The notes under the pieces: generated by a model
Told to the model about the DNA's origin: nothing
What the model saw: only the letters and a program-made list of their open reading frames with translations
Database searches by the model: none
Origin: Linyphia triangularis
Taxonomy: Eukaryota; Arthropoda; Arachnida; Araneae; Linyphiidae
Direction of reading: 5' to 3'
DNA length: 64,000 nucleotides
Assembly (NCBI GenBank): GCA_963978545.1
Contig: OZ021722.1
Span: 38,395,365-38,459,364 of the forward strand
Program-made: the position numbers and the translations under genes
Shown here: piece after piece, positions 1 through 13,011 of the stretch
Position numbering within the stretch: position 1 is the first letter of the stretch
Layout: every line of letters begins with the position of its first letter

Positions 1-10
1 AAAAAATTTT

Positions 11-255
11 TGAGGACTAGAAATGAAAATCGAGCGAAGTCCAAAAAAGAAATTTTTTCAGGAGAGTCGCATCTGGTACTTATGGCAATGGTTAAGTACA
101 TACTTCAGATTAAATTTGAACTATTGCTACTGGAGTTCACACTTTGGGAGTTCTCCACTTTGTTTAGCTTGGTCTTTAGGACATTTTTCCTTAAAAAAAA
201 ATTTCGATTTTTTTTCCTTCTTGGTACTAATGTAGTTTTCCATTTTTAGTTCTCA
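11..255. mobile_element. Short TIR element (MITE), copy 1
   Basis: The two ends are inverted: the left end reads TGAGGACTAGAAATG and the right end, reversed, TGAGAACTAAAAATGG. The body matches the reverse complement of the element at 36772-37086 over most of its length, including the stretch around 60-120. It appears non-coding. The short open frames here are incidental. No target duplication could be assigned with confidence. Confidence 0.6.
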
Positions 256-3180
256 GTTGTTTAGGATTAGTGTTAAAAAAGCTAATGCTGTGCTCAATGC
301 CTTTGATCTACAACTATAAACAAACAAGTTTTTTTTCTTTTCAGAAAACTCCTTGAAAACTAGGAATGTGGAACATCGCACAACTTTCAATTACACTATA
401 ATATTTGCATTAAAATTTTATATGGTGTTATTTACCTTTTCCAGATCTTCACTCATTTAAATAAAAATGGCCAGATTTTTTACATGGGCGAAGAAGAAGG
501 GAAAAAAAGGCACTGCCGAAATGGCGAAGTTGGAGATGTAATTCTATATGCAATAAATAGTCCTTTCTTACGCGAGAAACGGGAAAAAATCAATCGTTGA
601 TGGGTGATGATCAAGCGCAAAGAACTCTGTGATAAAGACACTCGTTTTTCAATTTTTTACGCCTTCATCGCATTTGTACAGGAATTTCGGTGGTGGGAAA
701 GCTTAGAACACCTTAAGAAGTATTTGCTCAGAGATTTTAATCAAAATTGTTTGATCCGTTTTTAGCAATTGCTGAAAAACATAATATTTTCGCCTTTTAA
801 CCTGATGCGCATGGGCGATTGTGATTTTTTTTTTTTAAAGTAGGTCCCATGGCCACTACCAACCCGCACACCAAATTTGAACATAGTAGTTCAATTTGTT
901 CGGGAGTTATGTCGGGACCACGTACACACAGATACACAGACATACATATATTTTTTAGACCATTTTTTTGAAATCAGGGTGTTCCAAAACGTGGAGAAAT
1001 GCACGGGGGGGGGGGGGGAAGAAAAAAAATGCACTTAAATTTATTGGAGTTGTATAACTTAATACGATTACAAGTACCAAATTTTAGATTTCTTTGCATA
1101 CTGAAACAGAATTCAAAGCTTTGTATCATATTTAGAAACCATGAACTATCCCATTATACCAACGGATAATTTGTATTCTTTTAGTACAAAATCACGATTT
1201 GAATCGTCTTTGGTCCCTTAAACTAATGAGTTAATACCTTGAAATAAAGCACAAGCAGAAAATGAGAAACAAAATAGAACAAGCGTATAGCCGAGCAGTG
1301 TCAAATTACTTACGTTTTCTTCTTCCATCTCTCTTCTCGCACCTATGCTTTGTTCGCTGGCAACAACATAGATAAGATTAACGATATCTTATGTCAATTT
1401 TTAAGGGAGATTCATTTAAGAATGCGGTCTATTTGAAAGAGCGTATTCTTGATTATTGTCTAGTGTTCATTTAACGTTGAACAAAAGAGGCATTAATAAT
1501 TAAGTATCAATAATTAAATTCAGAATTAAGAATTAAAAATAAAAATTAAATCAAGAATTAAAAATAAGAATTAAAACAAGAATTAAAAATATGAGCTAAA
1601 TTAAGAATTAAATTAGAATTATTATATCCTTATATAGGATTACGAAATGTTAATAAAAAAAATATACTTGCAAGATTTCATTTTCAGCGAGAAAGGGAAA
1701 CAGCGTGTAGGAAATGGCCTTAAAATATAGAAACATCCGTTTTAAAACATGATTATAATGAAGAAACAAACTAGGTAAACTAGCAGTCTACATTATTAGA
1801 TGGTTTTATGTAAAATAAAGGTCATACAAAAATTAATGACTTTGGGCTATTCCTGCAAATTACAAAAAGCTGAGCACTTATTTAAAAAAAAATTTCAAAG
1901 AAGCTTTAATTTGATATTCATTAAAATATAGTTGAACCAAAAAGCTTTTTGCAGAATATTAGAAAAAAATTGGAACTTTAATTTATTTTATTTATCTGGA
2001 TAAATTGTATGAAAGAGTTAATCAAACTATCAAACCGTTTCTCACGTTCAATATTTTTTTCGGAACCAGGGGTGACAAATTGGGTTTTAAAAAGTAAGCA
2101 ATCTGGGGGATGCCAAATATTGTATCGATTTCATAAACACTAAAAGTACTAAGAGTGAGGGGGGAACTAACCACTCTTGAATGAATGAATTACTGAAACT
2201 TTAGTTTTGTTAAACATTTCTAAATCGAGGTAATTATTTAGTTATATTTCTCATGAAGAAAGAGTTGTCATGTTTAAAATTTCTAGTTACATTTACTTTT
2301 TATAGATGGCGGCACAAATAGTTTTAAACTACTAAACGAATCGCGATATTTTGTTGTCTAAGAAATTTACACCAATACAATTATTCAAGAAATTATTTTC
2401 TTTTGATAATTGCTTCACTTTATTATAGAATATCTGCAAAGAACAATATTCAAATTGAAAGAGTCTGATAATTGAATGTTTCTTAAGTTGCGTTGGACGT
2501 AGGTACAATAATTCGACTTTCATATTCATAAAAATGAACATAACATACAAGGTAACGAGACAACAACGATGAACAACAACAATCATACAAAGTAAAAATC
2601 TGAACATTTAAACGTATCATTAGTTAAACATGAAATTATTCGGCTTTTGTAATATTTTCAATAAATTCTATTTTAAAAAGAATTTGCAATAGTATTAAAA
2701 TTAAAAGACTCCATAATCCGTTTAACTTTTCATACAGCAGTCCAGGATTTTTTTTTTATTTTAATCTTACTTTTCCGTATTCCAAATATCCAACCATCTA
2801 CTTTTGATTCAAAAGAAGAAAATTGAAGATGTGTACTAACACGGATAATTTTTAATTTGAATAAAAGTTGCCAAATATTGGGTATTATTAATAAGTAAAA
2901 AAAAAAAAAAAACACAAAAGTGAGGATATATATATATTTATTATTTTTTCTTTACAACTTTTCCAACACTCGTCATTCAGGTCATCAGAAATAATTTTAG
3001 AAACAAATATATGTGTTTATAGTATTTATTTTCTGTATGTGTATTGGTTTGCATAAACGAAGACAAGAAAGTGTCATTTCCATTGGAATGAGTTGAAGTT
3101 AACAGTCTACAAGAAAAATATAACTTTGTTAGTTGATTGTGAAGACACGACTGAATCTAAATTTTATCCTTCGTAAGTGT
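256..3180. other. Intergenic AT-rich DNA with one dispersed repeat
   Basis: No supported gene was seen. The stretch at about 840-1020 looks like the 3' part of a dispersed repeat: a run of ACACAGATACACAGACATAC type followed by a poly-G tract at about 1004-1018, a layout common at the ends of arthropod interspersed repeats. The segment 1490-1620 is low-complexity AATTAAGAATTAAAAAT-like sequence. The rest is unassigned AT-rich DNA. Confidence 0.4.
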
Positions 3181-3398
3181 TTAGACAGCATACTTTTCAA
3201 TCAACTTATTTGAGATTTTTGTTCCCATGACAACAAAGTTGCAGATTTTCTGCAGTTGGCCCAAAATACTGTCTTCTGTATCTTCTGTCTCTACAGGTAA
3301 GGCTTCTTGAGTAGATATGCACAGCTTGTTAGTCCACCTCTCGGTATCATACCATAACAAATCTTGCTTTTGTTTTACAGACATAGCATTATCCACCT
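3181..3398 (-). CDS. Possible last exon of a coiled-coil protein gene
   Basis: On the - strand an AG acceptor (TGATAG) is followed by an open frame of about 71 codons to a stop at 3181. The peptide begins VDNAMSVKQKQDLLWYD, is mainly helical-looking and charged, and ends EKYAV. It lies downstream of, and on the same strand as, the exons at 5581-5829 and 7028-7544, so it could be the terminal exon of that gene. Exon 5581-5829 ends in phase 1, whereas this frame starts in phase 0, so at least one more exon would be needed between them. I could not find it. The family is not recognised. Assignment to the same gene is inference. Confidence 0.35.
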
Positions 3399-5580
<2,182 letters not shown>

Positions 5581-5829
5581 CTGTTGCTCCAGCTCCACAT
5601 TACGAGCGTGAATGTCTTTCGCCTGAGCCTTTATCCTCTGTAGTGTGTCCTCTTTAGCCAGGATGTGCATTGGGTGAGCTCGAGCACTTTCCACCACCTG
5701 TTGTCTCAGGATGTTGATTCTCTCCTCTTCCTCAAGTCGCCTATCGTCCTCTTCTAAAAAATCCTCTTCGAGTGCTTTCAGCACAAGGAAGTACTCAACC
5801 ATTCCCTTGGCAGAATATACGTTTGGTTG
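5581..5829 (-). CDS. Internal exon of coiled-coil protein gene
   Basis: The exon is bounded on the - strand by an acceptor CAG at 5830-5832 and a donor GTATG at 5576-5580. It continues the frame of exon 7028-7544 exactly: a phase-1 join gives a glycine codon and then QPNVYSAKGMVEYF. The encoded peptide of about 83 residues is rich in Glu, Arg, Leu and Gln with heptad-like spacing (EEDFLEEDDRRLEEEER), which fits a coiled coil. It ends in phase 1, so a further downstream exon is expected. No enzymatic motif or signal peptide is seen. The family is not identified. DUF4200-type ciliary coiled-coil proteins (CCDC42/CFAP73-like) are a possibility only. Confidence 0.65.
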
Positions 5830-7027
5830 ACCTGAAATCGGAATTTTTTTTTTTAATTATCCACTTGCAATATAAGATCTGGGCAAAACATTATCAAAAA
5901 TGAATTAAGAGCATTTTGTCCTGATGTTTTTTCTTTATTGTCTTTCCATGATTTTAAGAATTTTCCACCTTTAAAATCATGATTAGGCGCCCATTTGAAA
6001 ACAAATGTATTTATCTTTCTTGTAAAATCATTTGAAATTCACATTACTGTTTTACATATTTTAGATCTACTCATTTGAAGACTACTGCTACGAACTTTTC
6101 CAGTGAAAATGACATCACTGCTTTGAGAAAATAAAAACTGATAATTTGTTCTTTGACTCAGAGGCTCACAAAACTTCTCTAAAGTACAGTAAACCCGCAA
6201 TCAAGCTTTGACAAAAGCTTCAGTGTATACAATTTCAGATACAATGATAATTCAAGTTCAAGAAAATAAGTGCAAAGCTCTTTCCAAAACAGCCCTGAAA
6301 TTCTAACTCACTTGAATTCCAAATTACCGATGGTTTTTATATCTTCGGGTGCGAATTTTCTTAAAAAAATTCAGAGCAATCGATCTGGAGAGCCGTACGC
6401 GCAGAAATATCCCAAAATTTCTTGATTGCTGTTGTCAACATTGGAAAGCCTGTATTATCGTTTCTATCAAGTAAATTTATGGAAATTGAACTTTCAAAAG
6501 AAATATATACACTGTTTAAAATTGGTTAAAATGCGTTATACGCTCCCCACTTTGACGACTATGCTAAATGCCTCCAATTTGCATTGACACTACTACTGAA
6601 ATGAACTACAAGTTTGCCAAAATGGATGTCAAGTTGTAATGGAACCATATAGGCGCCGGGTTGCTATACTTGGCGTAAAATCCACAAAAAAAAGGAGGGG
6701 GGGGGGGGCGTATAACGCATTCTAACCTTAAAATTATATGCAGGAAAATGATGTAACATTACATGTAATGTTTCAAAGGGTAAAGGGAGGGTTTCAAAGG
6801 GTTTCAACATCCTTTTCAGTGTTTGAGAAGTGAGTCCATCAATGAAGAAAATATATTACATCCACACGAAAAAAGTGCACAAAACCACCAAGTTTATAAT
6901 TAAATAATCTTATTTCTATCAATTACAAATTGAATCGGGTTGCAAAGAAGGAATGAAATTATCTGTGGCGACTTTTCTAATATTTTAATACGAAGTATCT
7001 TATTTTCAGTTTTTAACCGAATCTTAC

Positions 7028-7544
7028 CATAAGCCAAATCTTTCAAGTGCACCTTTGATGGTCGGAAATTTTCCAGAAGCCTAATTGCAGTATTACGTTT
7101 CATAGAAACATCAAAACATTCCTCTAATAGACTCTGTTTACGAGTTTCAGACTCTTTAACTAACTCTTCAAATCTTTCATACATGTCTTCAGCTACCCTT
7201 TTCAGAGAATAAATCTTTTGCATGTAGCTCTCAATCTTTTGAACTGATTCCATTAACTGCGCTTCACGGCGATTCAGTTCTTGCTTCATGCTATCAGCCA
7301 AACTTAATCTCTCGTCAAATTCTTCCCGAAGAGTTTGAAGTTTCTCTTCGAGTTCGTCAGCAACTGCACGCTTAATGGCAAGTTTTTCTGCGAGTGACGG
7401 TTCGAGTTGGACAATGACAGGCATACGGACTGAATCTTGATTGTCAATTTGTTTCTTGCCATGTCTTGTTTCTAAAATTTTTGAATTCATATCTTTTGAG
7501 AAAGTTTCAGAATGTTCGGCAATTTTTTTTACGTTGGACTGCAT
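7028..7544 (-). CDS. First coding exon of coiled-coil protein gene
   Basis: The exon starts with ATG (first residues MQSNVKKIAEHS) and encodes 172 codons plus one base before a GTAAGA donor at 7022-7027. From about residue 50 to 165 the peptide is a dense coiled coil (for example ADELEEKLQTLREEFDERL). Its pattern loosely resembles the DUF4200 coiled coils of ciliary CCDC42/CFAP73 proteins. That likeness is by eye and weak. The splice join to 5581-5829 keeps the frame, which supports a real gene. The upstream DNA at 8.1-8.3 kb carries an RFX X-box-like site, in line with a ciliary role. No frameshift or stop is seen within the exon. Confidence 0.65.
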
Positions 7545-8960
7545 TGTTCTTTGAGTATGGAATCGGTGATCACCAAGTTCAATTAAATCTTTATGAACAA
7601 AGAAAACCTAAATGGGGACAATTCCATGTGTGCGAATAACCTTCCTCTTAAAATTATTATTCCTTAATCATTAAATTATAAGTAGAATACGTAGAAAACT
7701 GTGAAAGCTTCTTCTATTAACAAACAACGTTTTGATTAAAATACTTCAATACAATAAAAGGGGAATAAATTAGTAGCTTTCTTTTGCGATCATTGCCATT
7801 ATTAAAGCTGTAAAGTTTTCCTTTCAGTGGAGCTTTTATAAGCAGACATCACAATCAATTGCTATATTTGCCTGGGGAATGAAATACTCGTTTACAATTG
7901 GCTAAGCAAAAAAATCCATGCATAAAATTCATTTAAAGATGATGGATAATTCCCGCATTTAATAAAAATGAGTGAAATTAATTTATATGTATGAAGGATT
8001 TCTTTCTGATTCCAAATATTCAAACAAAAGTTCGTTAAATTTTTAAAAATTTAAATATTAAGAAAAGAAAATGCCCGAAAACCTCGTCTGATTGCAGTAT
8101 GATTAAAACGCTACATTTTAGCTGTGACGTCAAAACTTCCTTCCGTTTCTATGGTTATCGTGAGATTTCTGTCATATATAGTTGGGGCGAGTTTTTTAGA
8201 CAATTGCTATATTCTGTGCCGGTTGGCGCTATTTGCGAGAAACTTGAAAAATTGGTTTCCGTTGCTGCTCTTCATGCCAAGATTCAAGCCAAGTTCGAAA
8301 CAAGTGACGTCACATTAGCTTTGAGCCGAATGGGTCGTTTTCCCCGCCAAAATAACTAAGCAAACGTAGATTGCAAATTTAAAAAAAAAGAGCAGAAATA
8401 GTAGTGAGCAGAAAATTTTGTGTTTATGGCCTTTTCGAAACATTTAGGATTGAATAAAAAAATTTCAAAAATTGGGGGAATTGTCCATTGTGTTCGTAGA
8501 TGGATGGATGTGGGGTTCCCAGATACTCAAAACTTTGAAGTTCGACCTGACGTTTGCTTTATAGTAACTCTATGAGAATTTCACATCTTAGTTTTAAATA
8601 GAAATCGGATTAAAACTTTTATTTTTCGAGTTAAGTTTTCTCACCAATGTCATCTCTAAACTCAGAATCTTGATGATATTTTTTTTATAAGAAATATCTG
8701 AATTGTACGGTTTTTGGTGCCACATATTTTTAACTATAACAAGTGGAGATTTCAGTTATTAAATGTTTTCAAATTATACACGATTGGTATCTGGAGAAGA
8801 TATAACTCTAAATAAACGTGTGAAATAGAGTTTTATTGACCTTGACTGTCCCTAATCGACTTGGTGTCACAAAAAATCTCTATTTTTAATTTTAACTTCT
8901 GGACTACATTTATTTATTAGCCTATTCATGGGTTGATGTTTGGAAACAAATCCCAAGTAC
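7545..8960. other. Upstream region of the - strand coiled-coil gene
   Basis: Apart from the regulatory motifs listed separately at 8125-8312, no gene is supported. The 86-codon + strand frame at 8099-8359 lies over CpG-containing promoter-like sequence and resembles no protein known to me. Confidence 0.35.
8125..8312 (-). promoter_or_regulatory. Candidate promoter with RFX X-box-like site and two CREs
   Basis: Two perfect TGACGTCA palindromes lie at 8125-8132 and 8305-8312. Between them, 8145-8158 read on the - strand is ATAACCATAGAAAC, which matches 13 of 14 positions of the RFX X-box consensus GTHNYYATRRNAAC. This is about 600 bp upstream of the start codon at 7544 on the - strand. RFX X-boxes mark ciliary genes and CREs are common in germ-cell promoters, so the combination fits the coiled-coil gene. 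Function is inferred. Confidence 0.4.
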
Positions 8961-9056
8961 TCTCTGATTGGCAGACTTCCCGCGTCTTCCGGTTATTCAC
9001 TTCCGGCAGAGTATCTCCGTTTGTTTTTAATGCATTTGTCATTTCGATTCAAGGTT
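8961..9056. promoter_or_regulatory. Candidate ETS-type promoter patch
   Basis: Within a very AT-rich tract there is a short CpG-containing block with two CTTCCGG-type ETS sites 16 bp apart. It ends in a possible splice donor (CAAG followed by GTTTG). No downstream coding exon could be tied to it, so orientation and target are unknown. Confidence 0.25.
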
Positions 9057-10217
9057 TGTTTTGCATTTAAAAACTCAAATGAGCAGCGACTATTTTAAAA
9101 AATTGGAGCTTTTAGCTCAGATAATATACAAAGAGAAATTAATTATAGATGGAGGGATCGATTAATCCGATCAATTGGATATTTTTTTAAAACAAACTGT
9201 TTGTTGACGATACCAGACATAGGCCAGAAGTCTCGTTCGGAAACATTTATATGTACCAAATTTTGTTTTAGATACCCAATTTGATGAAATAAAGATTTTT
9301 TTTTTCTTCAAAAGTTTCAGCTCATATGATATAATTTTACATTTTAAGACATAAATAATATATTTAATATTAACTTCATTTGCTTGACAAGTTTGTATTT
9401 TTACAGATTAGGCTGTATTTTTTGTAACGCTACACAAATTTATACAGTACTTTAAATTAAATGTCATGTTTTTAATAATTTTTTTTTTAAGGTGTTAGAG
9501 TGAATTATTTGTGTAGGTCATTATAAAAGATGTATTATAACTTCAAATGGTGTCTACTAAAATATTTAAGGTTCATTCCGTCGTGCAAAGAGGAACAAAT
9601 TTTAATAAAGAATCTAATTTATAGAATTTTTTGTACAAAAAGATTCAAAGTTCATTCCTGGTAGTTCCTTCTTTTAATAAATTAATTTCTAAAAGTGAAC
9701 AACACTCGAATTCCGGTTGAGTTTGTTCAATTTTGATGGAAGTGGGTGGTGCGATTAAAAAAATGTATAAAATAATTTATTTTTTGCCGACAGTTATATT
9801 AAGGATTTTTTAATTACTATATTACTTCAATATTAAAAAGGATTGAAACAAGTATTTCATTGATTTTAAAATGGATAATTTTGGGTAACATAAGTTACCA
9901 GAAATGTGTTTACTTTCATGTGATATTAAAAAAAAAATTAACATATATTTGTTAACATAATTTTTTTTTTAGTTTTAGATATGTACTTTGTTATCAGTTT
10001 TAGTTGCAATGTTATTAAAGACTTACAATTTTTCTAACCAAGCCTAAGGATATCAATTTAGAAATTTTTAATTTTTATATTATGCACCAATATTGATTAC
10101 AATATTTTATATCAAAAGTGGTGGTTCTTGCAAACCCATCTTAAAAGCTGATACCTGGTAAAATGTGAAAAGTTAAATTTTTAATTCATTCATTGTGTAC
10201 AAACAAAATTTATTCTA
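9057..10217. other. AT-rich DNA without visible gene
   Basis: Homopolymer T and A runs and no supported frame. No conserved domain or repeat was recognised by eye. Confidence 0.4.
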
Positions 10218-10876
10218 TTAGTCCGAGAGGATACTGCAATTTTTTGGACCCCATCGAACATCATTCTGAATTTTTTATAGAATTTGGAGAAAATTTAGTA
10301 GAATACGAAATCCACTGGTCTGTTGTGGCAAAAATGGCCGAAACTGATCAAAAATCGACTTGGAATGAGTTGAACTAAAATCCGATTGCAAAATATGTCT
10401 TAACGTGCCAAAAAGAGAACAAACTTTTCATCTGGCAATCCACTGCATTTTGATTTTCAATGAAAAAAAGCGCAAACGATTTCTGATCTCTGGTTCGGAA
10501 AACTTGTATCCTTTAAAAGTAAGCCAAATTGGCGACATCAATTACGTCATCAGTGACGTAATGCTTATTGCCAATTTGGCTCATCAGTGAAAGATGCAAG
10601 TAAGCCATAGTCACACATCTGCAACCTTCTTAATTTAAAATTATAGAGTGAGGGTTACCAAATAAAAAAAAAAAATGCTCATTATCTGGCAAGTTATGAC
10701 GCATTTGGCAAATGGATTTAGTTCAACTTATTAAAAGTCGATTTTTGATCAGTTTTGGCCATTTTTGACACGGCAAACCAGTGGATTCGTAATCTACTCA
10801 CTTTTCTCTAATTTCTATAAAAAATTCAGAATGATGTTCGATGGGGTCCAAAAATTGCAGTCGCCTCTCAGTCTAT
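10218..10876. mobile_element. Foldback (long inverted repeat) element
   Basis: The left arm (10218 to about 10400) is matched in reverse complement by the right arm (about 10690-10876), for example the segment around GGACCCCATCGAACATCATT at 10246. Between the arms the centre is itself palindromic around 10523-10580 (AGCCAAATTGGC paired with GCCAATTTGGCT). The whole is a MITE-like foldback of about 660 bp. The ends are near TA dinucleotides, suggesting Tc1/mariner-type mobilisation. The short open frames within it are by-products. Confidence 0.7.
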
Positions 10877-12011
10877 ATGAACATACTATATTTAATACCA
10901 CATTTCATACCTATATTTTATACCACATTACGGAACGAAGCAACATCGCCCGTACTTCCTTCTTGACTACACTTTATTCATAATGATTAAAATTTATAAA
11001 TATGGATTAATACTAAGACTCAAAAAGTCACAATTTGTATCCACAAACACAGAGATCAAACACCAACCGGAAGTTGCGAAAAGTCTCTGTGGTTTCGTCC
11101 GATTTACAGCGCCATCTATGCACCGCTTCTCACTTCAAGTCATGAATACAAAAGCTAAATACCTCTACTTGTCTGTTCTGTACGGTAACAATTTTCTCAA
11201 CCAAGCTTAGAAATTGAAAACTACTTATGTCGTCAGAAATATTACGACGGTCGCCAACTTTTTGAGATTTGTAAAAATAGTTATCGTCAAACTTGCCAAA
11301 TCCGAAACTAATATGAAAACACAAATGGTAGATGATGGTAACTCGTTTTAAATTTTAAGGCCGAGACCAGCACGGATCTACAACTTCTGGATTGCTTATA
11401 AGCGGTTTCTGCACTGTAAGCTGATGATGTCATTAGAAAACTCCCCCCCCCCCTCATAATACTTTGAAATAGATTGCCCCTAGTTAAAAATAAATTTTAA
11501 CTAGTTTTGGGGGAAGTTAGCAGTATAGATTTCTACGGTGATTATAAAGCCTTCTTCTATTTGAAGTCAATAAGCAAGCATGCGTTACCTAGAAGTTGTA
11601 GTAGAGATCAGTGGTGACCAGTATTGTAGTGCAATTGAAAGCTGGGCGATGCATCATCCCATTAGTTTATACACTCATTACCAAAAGTTTAGAATGAATG
11701 TGTTTTTAATATTTAAAAAATATATACATCAGAAGGAAATGAAATTTGGTGTACAGGTGTAAATATGTTGAAGAAGGAACCAATATAAAACTATGATAAA
11801 ATGACTTATTTTATCCAAATAATAAGGTCATCAGAAAAATTACCAAAAAATGGTTTTCAGTTTCATTGCAAAGTTATAATTTAAGCATTGGAAAGCAGAA
11901 AATTTCGGACTGCCCAAAATGCTTCACAACGATTTTTCATGTTTCGATAAGGGTTTTGATTATTTCTGTGATCATAGATTCCCAAACCTGCAAGAAAGAG
12001 GGTTTGTTTTA
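10877..12011. other. Unassigned AT-rich DNA
   Basis: No gene is supported. A slightly CpG-richer patch (11050-11130) includes the string CAGCGCCATCTATG, which has the look of an interspersed-repeat fragment but could not be assigned. Confidence 0.3.
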
Positions 12012-12732
12012 GGGGGGTCTGGGACTCAAAATTCTAAAATCTTTATTTTTAGAAGTATTTTTCTGAATTCTTTTATGCAGTAATTTATGATGCTTTGAAA
12101 CTTAAAAAGCTATTTTAAATTTTCAAATTTAAAAAATATATATATATATTTTTTTTAAATTTAAATACTTCAAAATTTTGATATTTCCTAAATTTGATAT
12201 ATCTTAAAAACTTTTTTATAAAATCATTTCATTTTTGCATAAAATTACTTCTGATGATTCATATCGAAAATAGTCATAATGATTTTTCAATAAAGTAATT
12301 AGAAAATTTTTTAAAAAAAATATTTAAAAAAAAAAAAAAAAAAACTGTATAAAATCCATAGTTGCAAAAACATTTTTTAAAACAAAAGTTAAATAAAAAC
12401 ACCTAATTCATAAAGACAAATTAAAAAAAATTGTATGAAAAATAATTTTGGAAAGTTTTATAGATTTATAACAGGTAGTTTTTAACTTATATAAATTTAA
12501 ACTAAAAAAAGAGACAAAAAGCCATCACATAGAAAAACAGTTTCAAAGTTTCAAGATAACATGTCTGAGATACTGTTGTCATGTAACAAAAACTTAAATA
12601 TTTCAAGCTCTACTAAAGATAGAAACAAAATTTTTATGCCATATTGCTTAGCAATATTTGTATTATTTTGTACAATAATAATAATTTTTTTTTTTTTTTG
12701 AGAATTGAATTTTTTTTGTGTCCCAGACCTCC
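12012..12732. mobile_element. Non-coding TIR element, possibly PIF/Harbinger-type MITE
   Basis: The left end reads GGGGGGTCTGGGACTCAAAA. The right end, reversed, reads GGAGGTCTGGGACACAAAA. Both ends abut TTA (12009-12011 and 12733-12735), the 3-bp target duplication typical of PIF/Harbinger elements. The interior is AT-rich and non-coding. It lies immediately beside the C-terminal end of the Tc1 transposase remnant. The superfamily is inferred from TIR shape and TSD length. Confidence 0.5.
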
Positions 12733-13011
12733 TTAATTTTGGAACTGAGCTTGTTGGGGGACAAAAGGCTGCAATAACTCACCCGAGCATGCCCTACACA
12801 TGTTCTATCGGATTGAGGTCATGAGAGTTGGTATGCTTAATGTTTTCATTTTCAAGGAAGTCGACGACCGGGTCTGAACGGTGAGGAGTCGCGTTATCAT
12901 CCATCAAAACAAAATCAGAATCAACAACACCTCTATAAAGGTGAACAGTAGTTCAAGCACTTCGTTTTTGTACCGCTTATTGGTAACAGATCCCTTATCA
13001 AAGATGTGGAG

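Noticed and set aside
8099..8359. 86-codon + strand frame
   Set aside because: It overlaps CRE and X-box-like promoter elements of the - strand gene and shows no domain or splice context.
10193..10590. Two short + strand frames
   Set aside because: They lie mostly within the arms and centre of a foldback element and have no protein-like features.
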